Assembly: GCA_003427395.1 (NCBI GenBank)
Contig: BFEA01000246.1
Coordinates: forward strand, 1,435,273-1,458,200
Source of the DNA: Chara braunii
Taxonomy: Eukaryota > Streptophyta > Charophyceae > Charales > Characeae
Direction of reading: 5' to 3'
DNA: 22,928 bases
The notes under the pieces were generated by a model. That model saw only the letters and a program-made list of their open reading frames with translations. It was not told where the DNA came from and did no database searches. Positions within the stretch are counted from its first letter, which is position 1. The number at the start of each line of letters is the position of its first letter. This document shows, one piece after another, positions 18,301-22,500 of this stretch. The translations under genes were made by a program, and so were the position numbers.

Positions 18301-19696
18301 CTTGAACACAGCTGATGCTATAAGATGTACAGGAAGCAGACGTGTAGGAGGCGGGGGGGGAAATGAAAAACAAAAAACGGGGGAGATGGAAAAGGTGTTC
18401 CTTGTTTGCTAACCTGTACGGTTGAAGAAGAGAATTCGGAATGGGAAGAGTTCTCGAAAGAGGTCTCTTCGATTCCTCCACTCTGCGCAACAAGGATCAA
18501 CAACATTGGCAGCACAACGACGTCATCAAGTTAATTCAATTTGGTTTTATGGTCTTTTCTCCTCTTTTTTTTTTTTTTTTTCCTACCTAGGCTATATTCT
18601 TCTCTCAATGTCACCTTTCACTACCTACCTAGAAGCACTACTCCTAAGCCTATACAGTCGACGCCACCCTACCGTCTTCACCCGAATAGAACGCCCGGTC
18701 ATTATAGCTGTATTTGGCACAACTTTCAGCCCAGATACGGCGATAATCACCGAGCGTTCTATTCGGGTGAAGACGGTAGCCCTGACCACCGGCTATGTTA
18801 ATTGTGAGAGGTTTCTCGTCTTTTTGATACTAACTCTCGTATCACAGATCTCAACCGAACTCAAGTACAACTGACTTCAACTGAACTCAAGTTCTTGACT
18901 TCAACTTGACTTCAACTTGAGTTCAACCGAGTTCAACCGAGTTCAACCGAGTTCAACGGAGTTCAACTGAGTTCAACTGAGTTCAAGTCAACTGAGTTCA
19001 AGTCAACTGAGTTCAACTGAGTTCAACTGAGTTCAACTGAGTTCAACTGAACTGGTCAGACCCTCGTGCCAGTAGACCGAAGTCTTACAATGACCAGAGA
19101 TCGAGGGCATTTGAGAAAGAAAACAAGCGCACGAGAGCGAGTGACGCGGCACTAGAATGAGCTGATGTCTCGCCGTCTCGTCGTGCTCCCTTTTTGCCGT
19201 CCTGGAGACGGAAGGGGTAAAAGAAACGAAATAGAACGATGACAGGTGCGATCCTCAACGAGAAAGGACGTTCACAACGGAAAGACAGACTGCAAACTTG
19301 AAAACAGAATTTGCAGAGAGTACAACCAACTTACAGAACAGTCGTGCTCCCACTGAGTCAGCAGCAAGGACAAGAAATTCAAGTTATCACCCTCAGAACA
19401 CATAAAATTGAAAGACAATACGGTCTTAAAGCATATGAAGATTTGAAAATCGTAATCCTTGGTCTAAATGGAAAAAAAAAAAAAAAAAAAAAAAAATTTA
19501 CTCCGATCACTCACGATATCTCTGTCCGCAAGTCCCTATTGTCTCTGCCTTCTCTTTTCTCCCCTTCGCCCCAATGAACGCTACCATAACCATAATCTTG
19601 CATGTTCTTCGCAGGATCCAAAATCTGCATGGAAAGCAGCGCCTCCCCCACTGCATCGCTGGACTCCGCCTCTTTTCCGTCGAAACTTCCCGCTCC
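822..19696 (-). CDS. CESA: Cellulose synthase catalytic subunit (CESA), multi-exon, 3' end outside window
   Basis: Processive family-2 glycosyltransferase that makes beta-1,4-glucan from UDP-glucose at the plasma membrane, as part of the cellulose synthase complex (family knowledge). Fifteen exons were read on the minus strand: 19696-19515, 18482-18414, 15558-15445, 14487-14404, 12704-12570, 11036-10892, 10606-10544, 8220-7864, 7630-7436, 7196-7028, 6190-6090, 3314-3210, 3070-2987, 2403-2296, 868-822. All junctions are GT-AG and in consistent phase, giving about 652 codons with no internal stop. Catalytic motifs seen: [21 protein letters not shown] and QVLR with W expected in the next exon. 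CESA rather than CSLD is supported by ISCGYED (CSLD usually has CWYED), a full P-CR, and [14 protein letters not shown]. Introns range from 139 to 2855 bp. The C-terminal TM3-TM8 block lies below position 1. The true start is not identified, and a RING finger was not found in the window. Confidence 0.93.
1015..1131. mobile_element. Foldback MITE, copy A (117 bp, diverged)
   Basis: Left arm TACCTTCTTCACCCGAATAG, right arm ending ATTCGGGCAAAGACGGTA. It is the same family as the copies at 17465 and 18670 but with more mismatches and a longer centre, so probably an older insertion. In the exon 14-15 intron. Confidence 0.8.
1159..1298. repeat. 55-bp direct duplication, 85-bp period
   Basis: TTACTGAAAAGGCACAGAAA through CTCGACAA occurs at about 1159-1213 and 1244-1298 with few differences, separated by about 30 bp. 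Confidence 0.9.
1840..2128 (+). mobile_element. Diverged SINE-like element with A-tail
   Basis: Contains GGTTCCCTGTATAGCTTTAGGAGTAGTGGTAG and GGTAGGTAGTG, similar in order to the shared SINE tail, and ends in ATATAA plus an A-run (2115-2128). The 5' part is GC-rich without a clear A/B box. Boundaries are approximate. Confidence 0.45.
2296..2403 (-). CDS. CESA: CESA exon 14: [15 protein letters not shown] (TED catalytic base)
   Basis: 36 codons, phase 0 in and out: [40 protein letters not shown] carries the catalytic Asp. Land plants read [20 protein letters not shown] here; this gene has NGWYS instead of RGWRS. Acceptor CTCCAG, donor GTAAAC. Confidence 0.96.
2404..2986 (-). other. Intron between exons 13 and 14
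   Basis: 583 bp between the TEWGKT and VGWMYGS exons. I see no repeat or conserved motif in it. The 136-codon plus-strand ORF across it has no recognisable family. Confidence 0.8.
2987..3070 (-). CDS. CESA: CESA exon 13: [20 protein letters not shown]
   Basis: 28 codons, phase 0 in and out. [14 protein letters not shown] is followed by [14 protein letters not shown], matching the land-plant [25 protein letters not shown] block. CGYED rather than CWYED favours CESA over CSLD. Acceptor TGTCTGCAG, donor GTGAGA. The Thr in GKT replaces the usual Glu of GKE. Confidence 0.96.
3210..3314 (-). CDS. CESA: CESA exon 12: 35-codon symmetric insertion within the CSR
   Basis: Bracketed by a strong acceptor (TTTCCTTTCAG) and a donor (GGG|GTAAGA), open in phase 0 in and 0 out, reading [15 protein letters not shown] then [20 protein letters not shown]. 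Land-plant CESAs have only about 15 residues between GGVP and ISCGYED. Exons 11 and 13 joined directly would give that spacing, so this exon is extra. It could be a lineage-specific insertion, a cassette (skipped) exon, or a false call between good splice signals. I recognise no domain. Confidence 0.6.
3327..3406. repeat. 40-bp tandem duplication beside exon 12 acceptor
   Basis: Two adjacent 40-bp units beginning GGACTGTGTTCGGGAGAATC, at 3327-3366 and 3367-3406, with about three differences. On the minus strand they lie immediately 5' of the exon 12 pyrimidine tract. Confidence 0.92.
3655..3910. repeat. AT-rich block with internal duplication
   Basis: Very AT-rich. The unit GCAAAAG(A)TTAAATAT...AAAGAATATTTAAATTTGCA occurs twice (about 3748-3788 and 3801-3841). 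Could be a matrix-attachment-like or decayed transposon sequence; nothing more specific is visible. Confidence 0.75.
4316..4371. repeat. (AATC)n microsatellite
   Basis: About 13 uninterrupted AATC units. Confidence 0.97.
4395..4406 (-). other. Primer-binding-site-like sequence (initiator tRNA-Met)
   Basis: Minus strand TGGTATCGGAGC, 11 of 12 bases matching the common plant retrotransposon PBS, three bases inside a candidate LTR end. Confidence 0.5.
4410..5397 (-). mobile_element. Possible LTR of a retrotransposon (single LTR, minus orientation)
   Basis: Next to position 4410 the minus strand reads CAACA-GTT-TGGTATCGGAGC. The last 12 bases (4395-4406) match the usual plant primer-binding site complementary to initiator tRNA-Met (TGGTATCAGAGC) with one change. 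The segment can be bounded TGTTAG...GCAACA, giving an LTR of about 988 bp with TG...CA ends. No second LTR or gag/pol was found; the internal side breaks off into an (AATC)n repeat. The outer end at 5397 is a guess. Confidence 0.4.
5405..5600. repeat. Degenerate GC-rich repeat (CCTAAACTGAACC / CTAGGCCTA)
   Basis: The phrases CCTAAACTGAACCG, CCTAAACTGGGCCG and CCTAAACTGAGCG alternate with AGGCCTACC-type phrases at irregular spacing, typical of a decayed tandem repeat. Confidence 0.6.
6090..6190 (-). CDS. CESA: CESA exon 11: [21 protein letters not shown]
   Basis: Encodes [16 protein letters not shown] then [18 protein letters not shown]. It aligns with the land-plant LEKRFGxSxVFVASTLMExGGVP at the end of the class-specific region. 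101 bp, phase 1 in and 0 out, acceptor TTTGTTCAG, donor GTAAGG. The plus strand here carries CA-repeat-like sequence nearby, but the motif match and phase agreement make this exon firm. Confidence 0.93.
6191..7027 (-). other. Intron between exons 10 and 11
   Basis: 837 bp holding CA-rich sequence (6230-6390), a long (GA)n (6499-6566), and short direct repeats near the exon 10 donor (TTTGAGCTTGAATGCA at about 6883 and 6933; AAAGGGTTAGTT at about 6953 and 7006). Confidence 0.85.
6499..6566. repeat. (GA)n microsatellite
   Basis: Uninterrupted GA run of about 34 units. Confidence 0.99.
7028..7196 (-). CDS. CESA: CESA exon 10: ALYGF and class-specific region
   Basis: Starts [15 protein letters not shown] followed by [16 protein letters not shown], then a run rich in Arg, Asp and Glu ending DERDEDHE. 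This matches the ALYGY / SSCFGG...KK / acidic layout of the class-specific region, but is shorter than in land plants. 169 bp, phase 0 in and 1 out. The donor GTAGGC was chosen because it gives the phase needed by exon 11. The CSR sequence itself is not conserved enough to check each residue. Confidence 0.88.
7436..7630 (-). CDS. CESA: CESA exon 9: [24 protein letters not shown] to GTGCCFRRQ
   Basis: 65 codons, phase 0 in and out. It contains [38 protein letters not shown] and [11 protein letters not shown], almost identical to land-plant CESAs. It forms the core GT-2 fold between the DCD motif and the class-specific region. The next intron begins GTGTGT. Confidence 0.98.
7864..8220 (-). CDS. 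CESA: CESA exon 8: end of P-CR, HPGMIQVFL-like region and DCD motif
   Basis: The largest exon, 119 codons, phase 0 in and out. Reads [75 protein letters not shown] and [17 protein letters not shown]. The DCD Asp pair coordinates UDP-glucose and the metal. The usual RDHPGMIQVFL is [12 protein letters not shown] here. Donor is GTGAGG. Confidence 0.98.
8221..10543 (-). other. Intron between exons 7 and 8
   Basis: 2323 bp. Contains a GC-rich block (8540-8770) with G-runs and partial inverted repeats, and a C-run with two undetermined bases at 10434 and 10445. No coding motif or clear transposon was recognised between 8800 and 10400. Confidence 0.8.
10424..10457. repeat. Poly-C run with two N bases
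   Basis: C-rich homopolymer with N at 10434 and 10445; the length here is unreliable. Confidence 0.95.
10544..10606 (-). CDS. CESA: CESA exon 7: P-CR middle ([18 protein letters not shown])
   Basis: A 63-bp microexon of 21 codons that aligns with the land-plant KxDYLKDKVxPxFVKERRAMK segment of the P-CR. Phase 0 in and out, acceptor TTGTGCAG, donor GTACGG. It is flanked by a 285-bp intron on the 5' side and a 2323-bp intron on the 3' side. Confidence 0.93.
10892..11036 (-). CDS. CESA: CESA exon 6: DDG motif and start of P-CR
   Basis: Reads [18 protein letters not shown], then [20 protein letters not shown] and MYFSQ. SDDG holds a UDP/metal-binding Asp of the D,D,D,QxxRW series. FCKKxxIEPRxPExYF is the start of the plant-conserved region. 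145 bp, phase 2 in and 0 out, acceptor GTGGCAG, donor GTGGGA. Confidence 0.96.
11506..11709. repeat. Minisatellite, about 30-bp unit (GGGTTAAAATCATGTTAACAT)
   Basis: Six or more degenerate units built from GGTTAAAATCATGTTAACAT and AACT, alternating with GGGTTTAAATCATG variants. Confidence 0.85.
11879..11999. repeat. Direct duplication of about 52 bp
   Basis: CAAACACAGAATTGCTGGTT and AGTATCATCATTTGTTTC recur at 11879-11930 and 11946-11999 with small differences. Confidence 0.9.
12250..12345 (-). ncRNA. U6 spliceosomal snRNA-like sequence, probably a retropseudogene
   Basis: The minus strand carries a near-complete U6: a 5' GTCC...GGAC stem, AATTGGAACGA, the ACAGAGA box, GATTAGCATGGCCCCTGC, GCAAGGATGACACG and ATCGAGAAATGGTCC. 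The 5' stem-loop is two bases shorter than usual, and there are a few substitutions near the ACAGAGA box (GAGACAGAGA for GATACAGAGA). The expected 3' T-run is replaced by AAATAATAATTAAAAAAA and a further A-run. I see no TATA box or plant USE-like element just upstream. This fits a reverse-transcribed copy in the CESA intron better than an active Pol III gene. Confidence 0.85.
12570..12704 (-). CDS. CESA: CESA exon 5: start of glycosyltransferase domain ([15 protein letters not shown])
   Basis: Encodes [18 protein letters not shown] and [18 protein letters not shown], the UDP-binding start of the GT-2 domain. In land plants the motif is [31 protein letters not shown]. Here DP is replaced by DV, while the Asp is kept. 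The 135-bp exon ends at a GTAAGT donor with the Gln codon split CA|G. A second GTAAGTACTAA lies 84 bp downstream at about 12475-12486; using it would read an in-frame stop. Confidence 0.95.
13090..13107. repeat. Left target-site duplication of SINE
   Basis: AAAAATGCTATCAAATCC, matched by 17 of 18 bases at 13495-13512 after the SINE A-tail. Confidence 0.85.
13108..13494 (+). mobile_element. Full-length tRNA-derived SINE with target-site duplication
   Basis: The head has a Pol III A box (TAGCTCAGTTGG, 13115-13126) and a B box (GGTTCAATCCC, 13164-13174). A GC-rich body follows, then a tail ending AGAGAAGAGTATAGTTT and an A-rich run. An 18-bp direct repeat, AAAAATGCTATCAARTCC, flanks it at 13090-13107 and 13495-13512 with one mismatch, as expected from LINE-mediated insertion. 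The tail (from about 13381) is shared with sequences at 16745 and 18564. It lies in the intron between CESA exons 4 and 5, in the opposite orientation to the gene. Confidence 0.85.
13495..13512. repeat. Right target-site duplication of SINE
   Basis: AAAAATGCTATCAAGTCC, pairing with the left copy at 13090-13107. Confidence 0.85.
13980..14085. repeat. Tandem (TTTATGTGGCTTAYRTGGCTTA) block
   Basis: ATGTGGCTTA-type units repeat irregularly about seven times. Confidence 0.75.
14404..14487 (-). CDS. CESA: CESA exon 4: end of TM2, WILDQ-PKW and RETYLDRLS
   Basis: Reads [16 protein letters not shown] then [12 protein letters not shown]. This is the highly conserved [26 protein letters not shown] block of plant CESAs, leading from TM2 into the cytosolic catalytic domain. 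The 84-bp exon has a CAG acceptor and a GTGAGA donor, phase 2 in and 2 out. The final Arg codon (AG|G) is completed by exon 5. Confidence 0.95.
14488..15444 (-). other. Intron between exons 3 and 4
   Basis: 957 bp with a GC-rich segment ending in a 21-base A-run (about 14740-14985, possibly a retroposed fragment with an internal TGGCCCA...TGGGCCA inverted repeat) and a CT microsatellite. Confidence 0.75.
15308..15350. repeat. (CT)n microsatellite
   Basis: CT run with one interruption. Confidence 0.98.
15445..15558 (-). CDS. CESA: CESA exon 3: TM1 and start of TM2
   Basis: Encodes a hydrophobic helix ([16 protein letters not shown]), a short loop ([10 protein letters not shown]) and [12 protein letters not shown], corresponding to the land-plant TM1, the RxxNPVxxAxxLW loop and TM2 (SVICEIWF). 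The 114-bp exon has an acceptor after TTTCTGTGCCAG and a donor of GTGCGT, phase 2 in and 2 out. The Trp codon is split across the junction with exon 4. Confidence 0.93.
16745..16867 (+). mobile_element. SINE copy sharing the 3' tail of the 13108 element
   Basis: Shares GTTCCCCGTATGCCTA, AGGAGTAGTGGTAGGTAGG, TAGTGTGAGG and AATTGAGAGAAGAATATAGC with the 13108 element, followed by an A-run of about 20. The similarity may extend upstream to about 16690, but no tRNA-like head is visible, so it is 5'-truncated or a different family with the same tail. Lies in the exon 2-3 intron. Confidence 0.75.
17465..17573. mobile_element. Foldback MITE, copy B (109 bp, TA-bounded)
   Basis: Same family and length as 18670-18778. 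Inverted arms TACCGTCTTCACCCGA(A/G)TAG pair across nearly 50 bp with about five mismatches, with a short loop around ACTGAAAAGTGCACC. In the exon 2-3 intron. Confidence 0.88.
18414..18482 (-). CDS. CESA: CESA exon 2: PLSRTLPIP linker before TM1
   Basis: Encodes [17 protein letters not shown] followed by LLQPYR. This matches the near-invariant DEARQPLSRKVPIP...INPYR segment of plant CESAs, which sits just before the first membrane helix. The exon is 69 bp with phase 2 in and phase 2 out. It joins exon 1 to give a Ser codon (TC|A) and exon 3 to give an Arg codon (AG|G). Donor is GTTAGC. The linker from YGYGSVHW to PLSR is shorter than in land-plant CESAs. Confidence 0.9.
18564..18655 (-). mobile_element. 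SINE 3' tail fragment, minus orientation
   Basis: Read on the minus strand: AGGAGTAGTG, AGGTAGGTAGTG, CATTGAGAGAAGAATATAGC and then a run of A. This is the same tail as at 13381-13494 and 16745-16867. It is truncated at the 18655 side, about 14 bp from a foldback MITE. Confidence 0.75.
18670..18778. mobile_element. Foldback MITE, copy C (109 bp, TA-bounded)
   Basis: Ends in a perfect 25-bp inverted repeat, TACCGTCTTCACCCGAATAG and AACGC. The arms continue inward with a few mismatches to about 50 bp each, leaving a loop of roughly 10-15 bases. The TA at each end fits a Tc1/mariner-type target duplication. In the exon 1-2 intron. Confidence 0.88.
18851..19053. repeat. 10-bp minisatellite (GAGTTCAACT)
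   Basis: About 20 units of GAGTTCAACT/C and the variants GACTTCAACTT and AACTCAAGT, more regular toward the 19053 end. Confidence 0.95.
19515..19696 (-). CDS. CESA: CESA exon 1 of confident set: N-terminal DPAK / YGYGSVHW block
   Basis: The reading frame contains [17 protein letters not shown], which matches the VDPSKDLxxYGxGSVAW block that lies between the RING finger and TM1 in plant CESAs. The exon ends at a GTGAGT donor in phase 2 (codon TC|N). The 5' boundary shown uses the acceptor after a pyrimidine-rich CACTCTTGTCAG. Acceptors at 19823 or 19809 are also possible, since the frame stays open up to about 19915. The segment after HW is short, charged and Arg/Glu-rich; the usual WKxRxxxWK motif is missing. 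Confidence 0.75.
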
Positions 19697-20229
19697 CTGA
19701 CAAGAGTGAAACACACCACCAAGAACGTGAGCCCGTTGAGATCCCAACTGCCAACTCCTAAGACCATCGCGATCTCGGGCAACTTTCCTCGTCTCAAAGA
19801 CTGTGCGATCTGCAATTGCAAGACTGCAGGATAATAGGTCAAAGAAAAAGGGAAAAAATAACAGCAAGATAAAAATAGGGAATAGGGAAAAGGGATAGAT
19901 CTCCCCCCACCCCAACCCCCCAACCCCCGCGACAAAAGGTTTGTAGTACTTCGTACTCGTTTACACCCTCCCAAAATGTCGGAGGCCCGAAAGGCTGGAG
20001 GCGCTGGGGGGATCCGTTTTTTTTTCCCTTCTTTTTTCTTTTTTCTTTTTTGCCGCCAGATTTCAAAGGCCTTGTCGGACCTTTTGTGACGGTTCGGGGG
20101 CAAACAAGTACAAACATTTTGTCGCCGGGCGGGGTGGGGGGGATCTACAACTTTTCCCATAAAAACACAGTACAACTGAACCGAGTCTGGATCTCGTCGA
20201 CGTACGGAAGGTTCGGGAAGGATGAATGT

Positions 20230-20415
20230 AACTCAATGTGTCTCAGGAAAAAGGAACTATTTGATGAATAGACTTTAGCCCAAAAACGAAATGGAATAGA
20301 CTTGAGTCAAAACGCAATGGATTTTCAATGATGATGGCAATAGACTCAAGTCAGGTTTTTTTTTGTTTAACCCAATGTGTCGCAGGAAACAGGAACTATT
20401 TTATGAATGGACTTG
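20230..20415. repeat. 47-bp direct duplication, 139-bp period
   Basis: AAYYCAATGTGTCKCAGGAAA and GGAACTATTT.ATGAAT recur at 20230-20276 and 20369-20415; AACGCAATGG and ACTTGAGTCAA also recur between and after them. Confidence 0.85.
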
Positions 20416-20665
20416 AGTCAAGCCGGATTTGTTTCTTAGCCCGAAAACGCAATGGCTTGTATCTGATCGAAATCCGAACACGGAATCATCCAAAAATCCT
20501 GACGCTCATGAACGGTGATGATGAACCTAGACTCAAGTCAAGTCTAAGTTGCAGAGATTGGAGAGCGAGGCAGTTAGGACGATGGACTTCTTGCTGCGAT
20601 AAGCGGCAATTCCTAACGTTTCCAAAAATTAACGAAAAAACTCACATTCCACTGATCCCGTAAAT

Positions 20666-20666
<1 letters not shown>

Positions 20667-20701
<35 letters not shown>
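20667..20701. repeat. Poly-A run
   Basis: About 35 consecutive A, directly before the 20703 SINE copy. It may be the tail of another retroelement. Confidence 0.97.
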
Positions 20702-20702
<1 letters not shown>

Positions 20703-20703
<1 letters not shown>

Positions 20704-20830
20704 ACGCTAGGCCTATCTTAACCCACGAACTGTTGAAATACAGATCCATTTGTTCAAATCCAGATGGCACCACATCAACAGACGAAAAACAAAACAGATC
20801 TGAATTACGCGGGGCCGGTGGAATCAAATA
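20703..20830 (+). mobile_element. Second SINE family, copy 1 (decayed tRNA head)
   Basis: Shares GAACTGTTGAAATACAGA, a B-box-like TGTTCAAATCC, AGATGGCACC and TCTGAATTACGCGGGGCCGG with the copy at 22370. The A box is degraded (CTAGGCCTATCTTAACCC). It follows directly on a 35-base A-run at 20667-20701. Confidence 0.6.
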
Positions 20831-21298
20831 GTTCGCGCATCCCTATCAACAGGCTGGATTCCTATTATAGTTTTTTCCCAAATAAATATCCGTTCATTTT
20901 TCGAAAGCATCAAATATATGACAAATAATACGCTCATTTTTCGAAAGCATCAAACAAGTCTCACATTCCCAGTTCACGTTATAGTTTTTTTTCCCAAATT
21001 GGAAACTCTACTACAGCCAGCGAGACAATCTATCCCCATCAATACTTCAAGGACTTCCTCCAGTGCCTCGAAGAATCGAAGACACGGCTCTATCAAGCTC
21101 TCTTTGAAAAAACGAAATTAAAAAAGCAAGGAACATTGCTGCTCATTGCAAGAGCGTAAGTCGACCAGAAAAAAACTTCCAGATTGTGAGTACGATACGT
21201 ATACATATTACATCCTGTTTCGTCTCCGACGTTTTATACCCAACATTGGGAGGGTAGATGAGAAATTCACGTTGTGAGTGCAATCGTCATTGGCTTAC

Positions 21299-21369
21299 CT
21301 GTCCATCAATCATCATAGGTTTTTTTCTATATGTCTCTTCAGCGGGATCTGTCGGAAGTTTAGGGCTAC
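21299..21369 (-). CDS. Candidate N-terminal CESA exon ending in ...MMIDGQ
   Basis: An acceptor (TGTATGCAG) and a donor (CAG|GTAAGC) bracket 71 bp that is open in one useful frame, reading SPKLPTDPAEETY then RKKPMMIDGQ. It begins one base into a codon and ends in phase 0. Land-plant CESAs have a short variable N-terminus ending in a GQ just before the RING CQICGD motif, and this exon looks like that segment. Its phase would allow direct joining to exon 1 if that starts at 19696. There is no conserved catalytic motif, and short splice-bracketed ORFs arise by chance, so this is tentative. Confidence 0.3.
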
Positions 21370-21414
21370 CTGCATACAATGTCCAAGCGATTTTGCATCA
21401 CGTCAAACAAGAGC

Positions 21415-21418
<4 letters not shown>

Positions 21419-21500
<82 letters not shown>
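21419..21500. repeat. (CT)n microsatellite
   Basis: Uninterrupted run of about 41 TC units, 50 bp upstream (in gene sense) of the candidate N-terminal exon. Confidence 0.99.
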
Positions 21501-21503
<3 letters not shown>

Positions 21504-21778
21504 ATATAGACACTTTGGTTACTCTGTTCAGAAAGTAACAGCTTCATTCCCAGGCTACAGTAAGAAAATAACTTCAAATCGGAAGCAGACAAAACGAGCC
21601 AAATATAAACAACTCCGGAACAAATGCACCGGAACGGAAAATTTCAAAGAAAATTTATCAAAAAGACAAACAACAAGCCAAAAACGTAGAAAATAAACAA
21701 AAGACTCGAAAAGAGTTAAAAAACATCAGAAAACAAATACCCCTGATGTTTGGTTTTCAAAACGAGGAACGAAGTACG

Positions 21779-21900
21779 ACGTGGCCTAGCTCAGCTGGTA
21801 CAACCACGAACTCAGGCTGTTGAAACACAAACCTGAGTTCAGATTCCAGTGGAACTAGATGAGCAGCAAGTTGATAACTTTGCATTTGCCTGGCATCGGT
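21779..21900 (+). mobile_element. Second SINE family, copy 2
   Basis: A box TAGCTCAGCTGG at 21787-21798 and a B-box-like TGAGTTCAGATTCC near 21834-21847, with CTGTTGAAACACA between. The tRNA-like head resembles the copy at 22370. Not a functional tRNA: the arms do not fold into a clean cloverleaf. The 3' end is unclear. Confidence 0.6.
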
Positions 21901-22369
21901 CGTCAAAACAAAAAAGGGTAATTGGCGAATTGCAGAAATAGCGCGTTTAAAAATAATAATAATAATAAATAAATAAATAAATAAATAGCGCGTTTTCGAA
22001 GTTTCACAGCAGAAAAGTTGTACGGGTCCGAAAGTGGGACCCTGCCTGCAAATATTTTTGCTGTGGAACTAACTGGACCTCTGCAGCTGCAACGAAAGAT
22101 ACGTTTTTGCAACGAAACTTGGGCCCCACCAATACTTTTGCTGTGAAACTTGGGCCCCGCAGCGCTATTTTTGGAACTTGGCCAAAAAGTAAAAACAGCC
22201 CAGGAACAAAGACGATTCTTTTGTGTTGAAGTTGTTCCGAATAGGAAGTAGTTTGCCTTTCTTTTTAGCAAATTGTTTATTTCCAAATGTCGTCCAAATC
22301 TAGAGCTAGCAAACAGATCTTCCTCTTTACGGACAGGGACCCTCGCCATTAAAAAAGGAGGCAAAGTCC

Positions 22370-22500
22370 CAACGTGCCTAGCTCAGTTGGTACACCCCTG
22401 AACTGTTGAATAACAGACTCTCAAGTTCCAATCCAGATACCTTCAGATGAAGAGAATAAAATCATTCTGAATTGCTCGAGCCCGGTCAGTTCAATGATGA
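22370..22500 (+). mobile_element. Second SINE family, copy 3
   Basis: A box TAGCTCAGTTGG at 22379-22390 and B-box-like AAGTTCCAATCC at 22423-22434. The body GAACTGTTGAATAACAGA and TCTGAATTGCTCGAGCCCGG aligns with the copy at 20703. The anticodon-loop position resembles CTGTTAA of Asn-type tRNAs, which is a weak hint of the source tRNA. Confidence 0.65.

Larger units (their letters stand above)
15559..18413 (-). other. Intron between exons 2 and 3 (longest, 2855 bp)
   Basis: Holds an A-rich block (16185-16230) flanked by ATAAACTCGAAA repeats, the SINE tail copy (16745-16867), a further GC-rich SINE-like stretch (about 16900-17270), MITE copy B and a long A-run (18097-18121). No CESA-like coding sequence was found. 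Confidence 0.8.
18483..19514 (-). other. Intron between exons 1 and 2
   Basis: 1032 bp holding a SINE tail, MITE copy C, a 10-bp minisatellite and a 27-base A-run (about 19470-19496). Confidence 0.8.

Noticed and set aside
19507-20175. 222-codon minus-strand ORF
   Set aside because: It overlaps exon 1 in the wrong frame and runs through pyrimidine-rich intron sequence. The phrase AFEIW near 20060 recalls CESA TM2, but exon 3 already supplies that region and no donor fits.
21258-21538. Ser/Leu-repeat ORFs over the CT run
   Set aside because: Translation of a dinucleotide microsatellite.
21787-21850. Functional tRNA gene
   Set aside because: Same reasoning as the 13111 head: tRNA-like promoter boxes but no clean cloverleaf, and related copies nearby show it is a SINE head.
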